In this document: piece after piece, positions 1 to 9,650 of the stretch | Layout of the letters: each line of letters starts with the position of its first letter | How positions within the stretch are numbered: position 1 is the stretch's first letter | DNA from: Hydractinia symbiolongicarpus | Lineage: Eukaryota > Cnidaria > Hydrozoa > Anthoathecata > Hydractiniidae | Length of the DNA stretch: 64,000 bases | Reading direction: 5' to 3' | Assembly: GCF_029227915.1 (NCBI RefSeq) | Contig: NC_079878.1 | Location: forward strand, 15,502,001-15,566,000 | The notes under the pieces: model-generated | Database searches by the model: none | Told to the model about the DNA's origin: nothing | The model's input: only the letters and a program-made list of their open reading frames with translations | Translations under genes and position numbers: made by a program

Positions 1-911
1 ATATCTTAGCAATCACAGTGTGCATGATAAAATAAATTGCAGCAATTGGGAGGAGATAGTTGCATGTGTCTTATTAAATTCATTTTTAATTGTATTTTTC
101 ATATTTTCAATGATGCTTGAAGATAGCGAAGATAAAAAAGAAAATTATCACCTATACATTTAATTTTACATTTTTCAATATTTTAACAGAAATTAATAAT
201 GAAGTCATGGGCACTAGGTTGTGAAATACATGTCAATAACACTTAAAAATGATGCCTGCTCTATTACCAGAAGCAAATCATTTCAATGTGCTCAATGTGA
301 TTGCAAAGATATAAATAGATTAGAATTACATTCATCACAAAAGAAAAAATTATCTCAAGAATTGTGTTTTAGAGCAAGCATAATTTTAAACTTATATAAT
401 AATCATAACGAAGGAGGGTGTTACGACAATAATATTTTTTTCAGGAGATGGAATAAAAAATGTTTTTAAATTTTTTTTTCTTAAAAACTTTTTGCCTAAT
501 ATTATTTTTTTGTTTTCGTGAAAATTAGAACAACTAGTTAGGTTGGATTCGTCTAAACAAGAAAGAACCTTACCACGACGAAAATATTTTTGATTTAATA
601 AAACAACAAAATAATAATTATTTATATTCAATGGTGTTATTCTCTCATGACATTAATTAAGTGTTAATATAATGTTTAAAGATGTATCATGACAGTGATG
701 ATGTGGATCACAAAAATCACGATGCATTGTGAAAGTCGACCCCACGATGGATCGCGACTTTCACAATGCTAAAAAAATTTACTTTAAATTTTACTTTAAA
801 AATTTACTTTAAAAATTTACTTTAAATTTATGTTGGGTGTCCTGATTCCAGTACTGTATGTCAAGCGGAAAGTGGTCTATAAAAGTGAAGATTTTGGATG
901 CAGCTATATAT
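1..911. other. AT-rich non-coding DNA with a hairpin and short tandem repeat
   Basis: No convincing gene is seen; the short open frames at 221-631 have no recognisable motif. Two small structures stand out: a perfect 15 bp inverted repeat, arms 724-738 and 755-769 around a 16 nt loop, and a tandem array of about four AATTTACTTTAAA-like units at roughly 774-830. Confidence 0.5.
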
Positions 912-1246
912 CAGTCAGGGAAAACAGCAAATTAGGTTATGTAACCTAATTAAGCCATGCTGATAGCCTTATTGGGATATGAAACATATTTTTAAATTTT
1001 GCCAAAAAAATATGCACATTCACATCATATTACTTGTTGTTTTGATTCTTACTAATGTTGCGTCTAACTGATCAAAATTTTAACAATGCACAAAGAGAGT
1101 GTAATAAAGATGCGGATAACACGTTAATGGTGATTTTTTTGCTTTTAAAAAATTTTCATAGCTTAATTAGGATAGCATAGCCAAGTTAGGTTAGGAATTC
1201 CTCTCCTAATTTGGTGAATAGCCTAATTTGCTGTTTTCCCTGACTG
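912..1246. mobile_element. MITE with ~25 bp terminal inverted repeats
   Basis: The left end starts CAGTCAGGGAAAACAGC and continues through AAATTAGG; the right end is its reverse complement. The 335 bp unit has no coding capacity. The bases TAT flank both sides and could be a 3 bp target duplication, but in this AT-rich setting that is weak. I do not assign a superfamily. Confidence 0.7.
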
Positions 1247-2711
1247 TATTCAGCGATTCGGTCCAGCTTTGTTGCCATAGTGATGATTGACATTTGGCTT
1301 AATTGACAAATCGCATTTGTGCTACATACGCCATTTTTAAATTTTCAATGGGTGAAAACAAACCTATTTCGTAGGGGGGAAGAATGGTAAAAAATGTGGA
1401 AATGGAAGAATAATTAACTAACGAAAGGTAATCACAATAAAAATCTGTCTGGAAATGATGCTTAGCTATCTGGATTTTGCTCCAAAAAATTATCTTTGCT
1501 TTCTAACATTGTTCTTAAAACTCCAAAACCTGCCTAGCTCTGCACTCTCTTCACCTAAAATACGGGAACTTTTCACCTCCAAAGAAGAAATTGTTATGAC
1601 GGCAAACCGAATCGCAGAATATAATGGTTCTAGCAGTAAAATTTAAGTCAGTTGAGAATACTGTGTTAGAGATATCACTCACTTAATACAGGTGATTTCA
1701 CATATTTGATACTTTGCTACTAGAGTTACCTAGCTATAGCTACCTGGATAAGGTTTGTATTGTATTAACTCCATGTGCCAAATTATTTCCCCAGGCTAGC
1801 TACAGCTATATCAAACTGCCTTTTAACAATAATATAAATTAAATACAGATATCTGAATCGAGTAGGAGGTTTAAATATTATCTAGTAAGCTACATATCGA
1901 AACAAAAATGACCAGAGAAACAGGGTTAGCACTGTAACAGGAGCTGCAAGCCCTCCTGAACACCAACCTCCTGACAGATTCCTTGATCAAAATAAGCAAG
2001 TTTTCCGTAACCAAACCTGCGCATGCGCGTGACGTAGGTATAATTTACTTATATGCCAACTGACTAAGGCACAATTTTTTTATATTATAACATTCAAATG
2101 TTATCTATATTATTATGGGGATAACATTTGCATAAAAAGTAAAAAGGGAATTTTTAAAAGAATTTTTCCTTTAATGTGGCGTCCAAAGTATGTTTTTAAA
2201 GCATATGACAAAAACCGCAAATATAAAAGAAACTATGGAAAGGGTTAGGATATAGTCACCATTTTGTAAACAAATATGGTAGCTAAAACAGCGGCTGCGT
2301 AGAGTTCCCGGAATTTCACACCAGAAAAACGCGTATTATTTCTCGTGCTCTGAAATATGCCTGTGCTTTGATCCCACTTAAGTTTTCGTCAATTAACTAT
2401 AATTTATTTGTTTGATTTTTTTTGATGTCCCGCCCATTGGGGTCCGTGAGATTCGTCGGACCTAGCGTATTCTCAGCTTCTCATTACACTTTTATCTTTT
2501 TCTTTCTCTGTGACGGGCATTGTATCATGAAGTGTCTCTTTTTTTTGTGGGACACATTATTTGTGTTGTGTGTTGTTGTTATTCACACATTTGTGTGTGA
2601 CAAAATATTGAATAGCTAGATTTATACCTGCTTGTGTTCTTAGCTTCAAAGTACAGTATTTATTTTTTATTGATCAGCTTTTGCTCGTTAATTTTTGACC
2701 TCTCTCCCGAG
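1247..2711. other. Non-coding stretch
   Basis: I see no gene, RNA or clear repeat. The 63- and 65-residue open frames at 1455-1646 and 2422-2619 have no domain signature, and the second has a low-complexity hydrophobic composition typical of T-rich DNA. Confidence 0.4.
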
Positions 2712-2932
2712 GAGCTAGAGTAGTACACCCTTATAACCAGGTTTTTGGTTTTCTACGGTCAAAACCCTATTAAAAAACGCTGCTTTTAGACCCCTAAAAA
2801 AATCTGTGACGTCACAGATTTTATCATACCTACCTCAAATGAGTAAACACGCCACGTGACATCATCAAAAATGACGGCACTCGACAAAACTGCTGACATC
2901 AACAAACGCGCATGCGCAAATCTGTTTGATTA
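2712..2932 (+). repeat. Left terminal inverted repeat of the mini-Polinton
   Basis: Matches the reverse complement of 10624-10825 with scattered substitutions and small indels. It contains a perfect 20 bp palindrome at about 2802-2821 centred on TGACGTCA, the consensus CRE/ATF site, and a CACGTG E-box core further in. The first gene starts about 70 bp inside it. Confidence 0.9.
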
Positions 2933-3004
2933 GAAAGGGAAATTCCTTACTCAAATTGCGACCGTTGTTAGTTGAAGTCCAAAATCAGTATATAATAAAG
3001 AGAA

Positions 3005-3433
3005 ATGAGTTGGTTCAAGAATGCAATCACCAAGCTATACAGCGCTGTCGCAGCGCCAGTAGCAGCAACTTGCAATGCTCTTGCGGATCGACTACAGAGC
3101 GTGCGAGACACTGTCTGGCATTATTATAACAAGGCGAGGGAGCAAATTGCTGGAAGGACGACGCTGCACGACGAAATCGAAACCGAAGCGCGAGAGGACT
3201 TTTACGGTGCTGGAGACATACAAGACGAATACAGCGGAGTCGAAGACATCAAGCACATGTTCTCACAAGAGAAAAACCGATCTGAAGGCGTCGAAGACAT
3301 TCAGCATATTTTTGACGAAAATGACACACAGATGTTGGAAGACGGAAATCGCGTCAAGACATGGCGGTTCAACAAGAACCTTAATCAGCCACTGGCGGAG
3401 GCCATCATGCGAAAATCAGGGGCACTGCGCTAG
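3005..3433 (+). CDS. Element protein of unknown function, probably truncated or chimeric
   Basis: 142 residues starting MSWFKN, with an amphipathic N-terminal helix, then an acidic, charged region. An internal duplication is visible: GVEDIKHMF and GVEDIQHIF about 15 residues apart. A 46 bp block at 3161-3206, coding LHDEIETEAREDFY, is repeated exactly in inverted orientation at 10078-10123, where it opens a different small ORF, so this gene looks like a recombinant. It converges on the integrase gene with only 7 bp between the stop codons, tighter than the other convergent pairs and lacking their hairpin. Function is not recognised. Confidence 0.55.
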   Translation: MSWFKNAITKLYSAVAAPVAATCNALADRLQSVRDTVWHYYNKAREQIAGRTTLHDEIETEAREDFYGAGDIQDEYSGVEDIKHMFSQEKNRSEGVEDIQHIFDENDTQMLEDGNRVKTWRFNKNLNQPLAEAIMRKSGALR

Positions 3434-3440
3434 CACACAT

Positions 3441-4457
3441 CTACCACTCCTTGACATGCTCTGGAGGTACTTGAACATCCTCTAGGATCAGCACGAGCTC
3501 CTCTGCCACAAAACTACGTTCGGGCCCACCTGCAAGATAGTACAACAGACGGCTACCCGTCTCAGCAAGAGCACGATCGAGTCTATATGTCTTTTTACTC
3601 CAAAAAGCGTCAGTAGCACGTCTTTTCGCATCACCATGCTCTTCTCCCGGTTGTAGCAGGTACAAGTAAAGACCGTCCTCAGGTAGAGGCTTTTCCTCGG
3701 GATATTCTTCGCCTTTCGCAAGCGGTACTTCATCTAGCTTGATTGCCTTGTTGCGTTTCATACCGATCATGGCAGTCTTGGTATTGTTCATGCTTTTCAC
3801 GATAGTGTAAAGGTTTTTCACCCAGATGCTACTAGTCTTGTCAGTGACCAACTCTTGTGCATCCTGGGACTTGAACAGTCTCTCAGCGAGCACCTTGTTA
3901 TAGGACTCGACAAAGGCCGTGAAAGTATGGTGGTACTTGGTAGTTGCGCGCTTGAGTTCGACGCCCTTGCCCTCTAGCAGCTTCGTCACATCTGACTTGA
4001 ACTTACTACCGTTTTCGCACTGGAAGATCTTCGGATGGCGTAAAGGTCCTTTGCCTTTCGCGTAAATGTCCTTGATCATGTCAGCGACTTCGCTGGCTTT
4101 CTTCGTTCTCAATGGTCTAGCTACCTTGTAGCGCGAGGCTACATCGATCCCTGTGAGGATATATTTGTACACGTTGCTGTAGACTTTGTCATGAGGCATG
4201 TAGGGCAAGTCAAATTGGTGCATTTCATTAGGTTTTTTAATGGTAAAATGCGGGTAATCAATCTTTTTAGGTCCTCGAATATGTCTAAGCCATAAGAGTT
4301 GCCTAGACAGCCAGTGTACGACTTTCTTTTTAGGTAGTCCACTCTGCTCAGCGAGTAATTTAACAGCCTTGCGACCAGTCCAGAGATTTTCAGGGGTATA
4401 GTAAATGCTGCTCAATTTTTCTACCTCCTTCTCTGTGGGAATATGTGCTTTCGACAT
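3441..4457 (-). CDS. Polinton-type integrase (rve family, DDE recombinase)
   Basis: About 338 residues from the Met at 4457, preferred over the Met at 4496 because it is preceded by AATAAAC like other starts in this element. Order of parts: N-terminal helical region, rve catalytic core, then a C-terminal basic domain ending VPPEHVKEW. In retroviral-type integrases the core uses D, D and E to cut and join DNA ends. Here the first Asp is visible in HQFDLPYMP and the final Glu in FVESYNKVLAERL. The second position, in QCENGSKF, reads Glu where the family normally has Asp, so activity is doubtful. The frame is otherwise intact. It would act on the terminal repeats in the nucleus. Converges with the upstream small ORF. 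Confidence 0.85.
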   Translation of the reverse strand: MSKAHIPTEKEVEKLSSIYYTPENLWTGRKAVKLLAEQSGLPKKKVVHWLSRQLLWLRHIRGPKKIDYPHFTIKKPNEMHQFDLPYMPHDKVYSNVYKYILTGIDVASRYKVARPLRTKKASEVADMIKDIYAKGKGPLRHPKIFQCENGSKFKSDVTKLLEGKGVELKRATTKYHHTFTAFVESYNKVLAERLFKSQDAQELVTDKTSSIWVKNLYTIVKSMNNTKTAMIGMKRNKAIKLDEVPLAKGEEYPEEKPLPEDGLYLYLLQPGEEHGDAKRRATDAFWSKKTYRLDRALAETGSRLLYYLAGGPERSFVAEELVLILEDVQVPPEHVKEW

Positions 4458-4871
4458 GTTTATTACATATCGAAAACATTTTACATATACTATCATGGGC
4501 CTTATCCTTGAGAGCGAGCTCTTTAATGCTTGAAAACCACCCGTTTTCCTGATAGATTGCCTGCGGCCGTGCTCCTGCGGAGCCGCCAGGCGATGTCAGC
4601 GGAAGGGCTTCGCCCGTCTCAGCATGAGCAAGGGAAAACCTCTTCGAAAACCAATGTTCTGAATGCTTCAGCGGCTTCCAGTCTTGATGACCGAAGGCCG
4701 AGAGGGGAACACAGTTCCAGTTGGTACAAACCAGGCTCTGAAATGTACACAGTTCTACCGTCGTGGTATGGGAGTGAGTTATCACAGGATTCCTGTTGCA
4801 ACCCGCACACAGCTTTAAGGCTAATTTATAACCCTGTTTTACTTGCTCATATAACCGCAAGAGCACGGCCG
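4458..4871. other. Non-coding gap inside the mini-Polinton
   Basis: About 410 bp between two minus-strand genes. Frames are open on both strands (4530-4910 plus, 4390-4866 minus), but both lack recognisable motifs and one overlaps the integrase start. The stretch carries two copies of the GC-rich hairpin motif (4570-4583 and 4616-4628) and a nearby GAAGGGCTTC palindrome. It may be the scar of a deletion. Confidence 0.4.
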
Positions 4872-5270
4872 CTAGGCGAACTTGTACGCTGCAAAACCAA
4901 GGAGGGCTAGGGATCCTACGATAAACGTCAGCTCGCCGTCTTGTTGTTGCTTGGAAGGTGTGTAAAAATCGGATAGTTTTGGAGCTTTTTCGATCGTTGC
5001 GATATAGTACGCCCTCATACCTTCATCGAGTTCCTTCAAGCTCGCTCCAGCTTGCCTTTTCAGCTCTCGTTGATTATTAAACCAATCAATTTTTGCCTGC
5101 CGATTTCTTACCTACTGTTGCTGAGCTGCTTGAGGTTGTTCAATTGCTTTATCATGCCGTTTCCGTTCCTCATCGCCATGGCCTGACAGCTTACTGAACA
5201 GGAAATTTGATCCGCTAAAGGCTAGTGCATTAATCGCAGCACCAGCCACAAGAACACCGATAGTTGCCAT
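4872..5270 (-). pseudogene. Small two-helix membrane protein, one in-frame stop
   Basis: 133 codons from ATG at 5270, which directly follows AAAATAA. The N-terminus (MATIGVLVAGAAIN) is a hydrophobic segment, the middle is charged and helical, and the C-terminus (GSLALLGFAAY) is a second membrane segment. A single TAG interrupts the frame at about codon 53, after a Gln-rich run; the reading frame continues unbroken on both sides, so the lesion is recent. This is a recurrent type of small protein beside capsid genes in Polinton-like elements, and I infer a virion or membrane role without being able to name it. Confidence 0.6.
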
Positions 5271-5276
5271 TTATTT

Positions 5277-5772
5277 TCAGTATTCCACAGAGTGAAATCT
5301 ACCATCTAAGATGTTCAGCTGAGCGTCCTGAAGTAGGAAAACGTAGCATTTAATATTCCCGGTTGTTCCGTCTGCCTTCTTTATCATATGCAACGTTATA
5401 CCGTCTGATAATCGCTGTAATTGCCTTCCGGAACCGTGTAAATTATGATCAGGTGATGTAGTCGCTAATATTTTGCACCTCGTTACCAATCAAAGTGATA
5501 CGAAGATTTTGCACCAAGGATTTACCTATATTGCTGACGATAGTGCGCTTCGTGTTTGTTCCCGTAAGTTCCAGATCAAAAAGTAGTTTGATACTGCCTG
5601 GAAAAATTACATCGTTCTGCCCCATGTTGGGGATGTCAACATACAAGTCCTCGTTCTGATTAATCGTACTAGGTACATGACTTAATTTTACACGCTGCTT
5701 CTTCCCTTTCATAGCCATCATTGTTTTAATCCCCGCGTAGGGATCGAGCTTATTTCCGAATATGTTACTCAT
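5277..5772 (-). pseudogene. Major-capsid-like gene with its centre deleted
   Basis: Two out-of-frame pieces remain. The first (5772 to 5449, 107 residues) starts MSNIFGNKL and contains VDIPNMGQNDVIFPGS and RTIVSNIGKSLVQNLR, a pattern that fits the opening strands of a double jelly-roll capsid protein of the Polinton/adintovirus kind. The second (about 5489 to 5277) ends LQDAQLNILDGRFHSVEY and looks like the C-terminal end. A full protein of this type is normally several hundred residues, so most of both jelly rolls is gone and no capsid can be made from this copy. Assignment rests on pattern and context. Confidence 0.55.
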
Positions 5773-5805
5773 GCTTCATTATTAGCTGATTTTCGTTTCA
5801 AATAA

Positions 5806-7095
5806 ATGCCGGTTAATCCAATATACGAAGGAGACTTTACACCAGAGGAAAACATTCCAGACGAGGATGGATCTTTCAGTAGGCCTGATGCCAGTTCCAC
5901 GCTAACGCCAGAGCCAGAGCAGGGTCAATCGCCTAGCGTCTCAGCACGAGACACCACGACAAGGCAGAGGGAACAGCTACTAAAATCAAAGGTCGACGAT
6001 CTTTACGAACACCTTTGTGAGGAGCTGGGGCAGCCAATCGCGAGATATTACAACGAATTTGAGGCACGAGGAAACCAGCTTCTTTTCGATGGCATAGAGA
6101 TCACGAAAAGGCATGGTGAATTAAGGACCGTTGCCGAGATACGGAGGAGGTTAGGTACAAATCGCTTGCGAGCCATGGGGTTTACCGACTATACTACACC
6201 AAACAAAGGCAGTAAAGCAATGGCTCAGAAACTCCTTAACGAGATTGTTCACGTTGAAGAGAAGGCCGATATCGAAATGATGCCTATACTCGAGAATGTC
6301 CTTGATGAAACGGAGAGCCTGATCGATCGCCTAGCGGAAGGCCCGTCTCAGCAAGAGACTCCCTTTAGCGGCAGCGCAGCCTTCACAGAGCGTGAAAGAA
6401 GAGGGCTCAACCTCGAGCTTCAAACACTAAGGGGTAACCTAAACCACTTGAAAAACAAGATGATCTTCTACGACAGCGAGATCGCCAAAGCAGAAGCCAA
6501 GGTGAAAAGGCTTGAGACGAAGAAAGCTACACCTGGACTATCAGAGGAACAGCAAACTATCTGGAACGAAGACATTGCAAAGGCTAGGGAAGATCTAGAA
6601 CGACTCCAAGATCAAAAGGAAGCAGTACGAGAAGCACACGGTTTACTATCATCTGACACTCAGAGCCAACTGAAAGCAATTAAGGAAACGCTGATAAAAA
6701 TCGCAGAAGGCGATAAATCTCTAGCTGAAAAGCTTAGAATCTTGTTCAAGGAGCAAGGGATTACTATAGCAACCATAGTCTCGGCTGTTGGTCTACTGAT
6801 TTCCACCATCGTACTCGCAGTTACAGGTGGTGGAGGAGCGGGTGCTGCAGCGGCAGGAAGCGCTGGGGGAAAGGGCTTTTTGCAAAAACAGCTGGAAAGG
6901 CTTGGAAAATTTTTGAAATACCTGGCAGGTAAGGCAGGTGCGGCGCTACCAGGGATTATTGGCACGGTTGTCTCGTTTTTTTTCAGAGTAGCAGCAAAAG
7001 TTGTCGAATATGTAGCCAAGCACCTCTACATAGCGATCGCTGCCGCTGCTGCTCTTGTTGTGGCCTACGTTGGGAAGAGAGGCAAACTATCGTAA
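5806..7095 (+). CDS. 429-residue coiled-coil and membrane protein
   Basis: Starts at an ATG directly after CAAATAA. Residues 1-50 are acidic and Pro/Ser-rich; about 200-300 form a long charged coiled coil (ELQTLRGNLNHLKNKM, KAEAKVKRLETKKA). About 325-350 is a membrane segment followed by a Gly/Ala-rich linker, and two more hydrophobic stretches follow near 380-400 and 405-425, ending in a short basic tail. The layout, rod plus C-terminal membrane bundle, resembles conserved proteins I associate with cnidarian Polintons; a role in the virion or at membranes is inference. The frame is fully intact. Convergent with the 391-residue gene across a hairpin. Confidence 0.75.
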   Translation: MPVNPIYEGDFTPEENIPDEDGSFSRPDASSTLTPEPEQGQSPSVSARDTTTRQREQLLKSKVDDLYEHLCEELGQPIARYYNEFEARGNQLLFDGIEITKRHGELRTVAEIRRRLGTNRLRAMGFTDYTTPNKGSKAMAQKLLNEIVHVEEKADIEMMPILENVLDETESLIDRLAEGPSQQETPFSGSAAFTERERRGLNLELQTLRGNLNHLKNKMIFYDSEIAKAEAKVKRLETKKATPGLSEEQQTIWNEDIAKAREDLERLQDQKEAVREAHGLLSSDTQSQLKAIKETLIKIAEGDKSLAEKLRILFKEQGITIATIVSAVGLLISTIVLAVTGGGGAGAAAAGSAGGKGFLQKQLERLGKFLKYLAGKAGAALPGIIGTVVSFFFRVAAKVVEYVAKHLYIAIAAAAALVVAYVGKRGKLS

Positions 7096-7127
7096 ATATT
7101 AGTGCTCCTGCGGAGACGCTAGGAGAT

Positions 7128-7153
7128 CTAATGTGTTGATCAAAACACACTAG
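7128..7153. terminator. Hairpin between convergent genes
   Basis: Arms CTAATGTGTT and AACACACTAG pair at 9 of 10 positions around a 6 nt loop. It lies between the stop codons of the 429-residue gene (plus) and the 391-residue gene (minus). A related hairpin sits at the other convergent junction (9651-9680). A role in ending or processing transcripts on both strands is inference. Confidence 0.55.
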
Positions 7154-7154
7154 A

Positions 7155-8291
7155 CTATTTCTTCAACCAAATGTACATTAGGATCGATAATACTCCCATT
7201 GTAATTAAGGCAGCTTTGTTGTCATCGTGTTTTTCGGCCTCTATTGCTAGCGTAGTCTCCACCCTGTGCTCCTCATGTTTAGGGATCACGTGGCTCACCT
7301 GTGGAGGGCGGCGCTTAATGTCAGCCTGCTTCGCGTTAATCTTCGGATTTATACCGATTGAAAAATAATCCGTGCTAATCAAAATTTTGTTCGTGAAATT
7401 CACAACATTTCCAATATGAAGGCTCATGTCACTTGGGATCATATAGACGCCATGAGCAACACTAAAATCCACCTTGGACCGCGCATATTTCAGCACATTT
7501 TGAAATTCGCCAATTTCCTTACCCGTGTCGATAGGTCTAATTATTACATCCTCAAATGTCGTCAGGTACAGGCGTTGAGCATCAATTGCGCTGCCTTGGT
7601 TTCCAATGATTCCAGATCTTGCGTTTGCCTGGCTTTCGAGAATTAGGTAGGCATAGAAGCGCACGCTTTGGGATAACCGTTCAATACCAATACGAGTGAG
7701 GCCCTGGGATTTTTCAATGATCCAGTGACTCCACGAGTTCTCGTCAAGATAGCTAGGGCCTGAACCAGGATAATCTTTGCGATGAAGTTGCCAACTACTG
7801 AAGATGGTTTCGTTCCTCCACTCCTGCTCACTACCAGGTACTCCAAACTCGCGAGCCAGTTGCTGGAGTTTTTGTTTGTTGAACGGGTTGTTTAGACGTC
7901 GAAATCTAACTGAGCCCGGTAGAGAAATGTCAAGCTCCGATAGAATTTTACGGATTTGGAAATAGGCGTGAAATCGATACACGGCACGAACCATAGGAAA
8001 CTCGCAGGTAAGATGCTGCATGGAAATACCGCAAGCAGATGTTGCACAGTAGGTAGCAAAATTAAGTTGAGTGGACCAGAGACTGAAAGGGTGGCTGTTC
8101 CACTCCTTCACTAGCCCGCTAGTGCCGGAATAGAATTCATAGTCGACAAAGATGTCTGGAAATTTCACCCTGAACGAGGAGCCTTGAGCTTCAATAACGA
8201 TGTTCTGCACTGAAAGATCCTTAAGTCTCTCCAAAAATCTCCCATGGTTGGGTGCATACTTTGCTTTCGGGTTGTATGAGTAAATGCTCAT
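7155..8291 (-). CDS. Conserved Polinton-like protein with a C-terminal membrane anchor
   Basis: 378 residues from the Met at 8291 (MSIYSYNPKAKYAP); a longer start at 8330 would overlap the divergent gene. The body is rich in aromatic and beta-prone segments with no motif I can name. Residues near the C-terminus form a single hydrophobic segment (LITMGVLSILMYIWL) followed by two lysines, so it is likely membrane-anchored at its tail. It forms a divergent pair with the gene at 8311, leaving only 19 bp between start codons. Could be a minor virion component; function unproven. Confidence 0.7.
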   Translation of the reverse strand: MSIYSYNPKAKYAPNHGRFLERLKDLSVQNIVIEAQGSSFRVKFPDIFVDYEFYSGTSGLVKEWNSHPFSLWSTQLNFATYCATSACGISMQHLTCEFPMVRAVYRFHAYFQIRKILSELDISLPGSVRFRRLNNPFNKQKLQQLAREFGVPGSEQEWRNETIFSSWQLHRKDYPGSGPSYLDENSWSHWIIEKSQGLTRIGIERLSQSVRFYAYLILESQANARSGIIGNQGSAIDAQRLYLTTFEDVIIRPIDTGKEIGEFQNVLKYARSKVDFSVAHGVYMIPSDMSLHIGNVVNFTNKILISTDYFSIGINPKINAKQADIKRRPPQVSHVIPKHEEHRVETTLAIEAEKHDDNKAALITMGVLSILMYIWLKK

Positions 8292-8310
8292 CTTTTCTTT
8301 AAGAATAAAC

Positions 8311-8983
8311 ATGAGACAGCTGTATGTCACGGATATAGAGAAGCCTACGATTTTTGATGATTACCTAGGGCAGGACACGAGAATTGCCCTAAAATCGATA
8401 AGTATCAGGCCCGTATGGCTGAACCTTTACAGCGACAATGATTTTGTCATTCGTAGGACAGGGCCTGATCAGACAGAGACTAGAATTGAAATTATGAATG
8501 GTCTATACAGGATAGAGGATTTGGCAACCATCGTCAATAGCCAGGCAGGGGACAAGATTAAGCTGTTTGTCCTGAAAAATGGACTCTGTAGGCTTAGGGT
8601 TAGTGACGGGTATACTGTGGTAATCCATCGAAAACTACAGGAGCTTATGGGGCTACCCTACGACCCTGCAAAAAAAGTACTTTACCAAAGGCGACTATGA
8701 CAGCTTCTACAAAACTGACGTGTACCAAAGATTGAGACTCGTTTGCCCCCAGCTGGATGAAGACGATTGCCTACTCTATGGGAAGAAATCAAAAATTCTT
8801 GCTTTGCTTCCCACCAAAGAGTTAAACGCATGGGGAGACATGCTTACATGGAGTTTCGACACTCCAATCTACCTTCCTTTGAAAGGCTCAACAGACAGAC
8901 TGGAGTTCATGCTGACGGACCAGCATCATTATGAAAAAAATGTTTCGTTCGTCGGAATTACGATGCATTTACTCATAGAATAA
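8311..8983 (+). pseudogene. Virion-type protein broken by a frame change in an A7 run
   Basis: The first part starts MRQLYVTDIEKPTIFDDYLG at 8311, after AATAAAC. The frame changes at the A7 run 8670-8676, and the second part runs in the next frame to 8983, ending FVGITMHLLIE. Similar character on both sides (short beta-prone segments, IYLPLKG) makes one original gene of about 220 residues likely. It abuts the next gene: its TAA stop is immediately followed by ATG. A small jelly-roll or penton-like role is a guess from position and composition. The run could also be an assembly error or a slippery site. Confidence 0.6.
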
Positions 8984-9628
8984 ATGGCTGATACAATGAA
9001 GCTTTACCCAACTTTGCCGCCAAGTGCGCCTGAGCATGAGCCAGAAGAAAGTCAGGTATACAGACTCAAGAAGATCGAGGAGGTGGAACAGTACTTGCGT
9101 GGTGAGATCAAAGAGCGTGACAAACTCGCCAAAAAGTTCAAGATGCATGGTACGTGGGTTAGATTCACTGATCATGAATTGCTAGCTGTAAGTATTATAA
9201 CTTCAGGTGTTGGGATTGGTAGTATGCTGTCCGGAATAGGTGTACCACTAGCTGTGGCAATGGGTGGTATCACGATCGTTGTAGGACTAGGGCAGGCAGG
9301 TTTACGGAATGCGGGGAAGAGGCTAGACGTTAAGTCAAAGAAGCATGAGGGCATCAGACTCTTAGCAGAGACTAAGTTGAACTCCGTTGTCGACCTCATC
9401 TCAAAGGCTGTGGAGAACGGTGTGATTAGTGATTATGAGTTCAGCCTAATCATGCAGGAGAAGCAACGCTACATGTTGCTGAAGGAGCAGGTCCGACAAC
9501 GAACGAGAAATATCGTAGATTCCATCAATGATCGGGAGCGACAGCAGCTTGTCGCAAAGGGGCGTAAGGAGGCCAAAGAGGAGCTTATGAAAAAACTTCA
9601 ATCTGCGCAGTATGTCAGCGATACTTAG
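8984..9628 (+). CDS. 214-residue membrane protein with flanking helices
   Basis: Starts at the ATG in GAATAAATG, directly after the previous stop. Residues 1-20 are Pro-rich, about 25-55 charged helix, and about 65-105 a long Gly/Ile/Val-rich hydrophobic region (two close membrane passes, SGVGIGSMLSGIGVPLAV). The remaining ~110 residues are helical and basic. The frame is intact. I recognise the architecture from cnidarian Polinton-like elements but know no assigned function; membrane association is inferred from the hydrophobic block. Convergent with the SAP-like gene across a perfect hairpin. Confidence 0.7.
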   Translation: MADTMKLYPTLPPSAPEHEPEESQVYRLKKIEEVEQYLRGEIKERDKLAKKFKMHGTWVRFTDHELLAVSIITSGVGIGSMLSGIGVPLAVAMGGITIVVGLGQAGLRNAGKRLDVKSKKHEGIRLLAETKLNSVVDLISKAVENGVISDYEFSLIMQEKQRYMLLKEQVRQRTRNIVDSINDRERQQLVAKGRKEAKEELMKKLQSAQYVSDT

Positions 9629-9650
9629 AGTCTCCACCTGCTTATTCGTA

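Noticed and set aside
4390-4910. Two overlapping ORFs of 126 and 158 residues inside the mini-Polinton
   Set aside because: Opposite strands over the same DNA, no motif, no AATAA start context, and one overlaps the integrase start.
5105-5125. TAG GTAAGA in the small membrane-protein gene read as a splice donor
   Set aside because: No acceptor or intron-like sequence follows and the frame continues directly after the stop; a point nonsense change is simpler.
6660-7019. 119-residue antisense ORF
   Set aside because: Shadow of the 429-residue protein's hydrophobic end.
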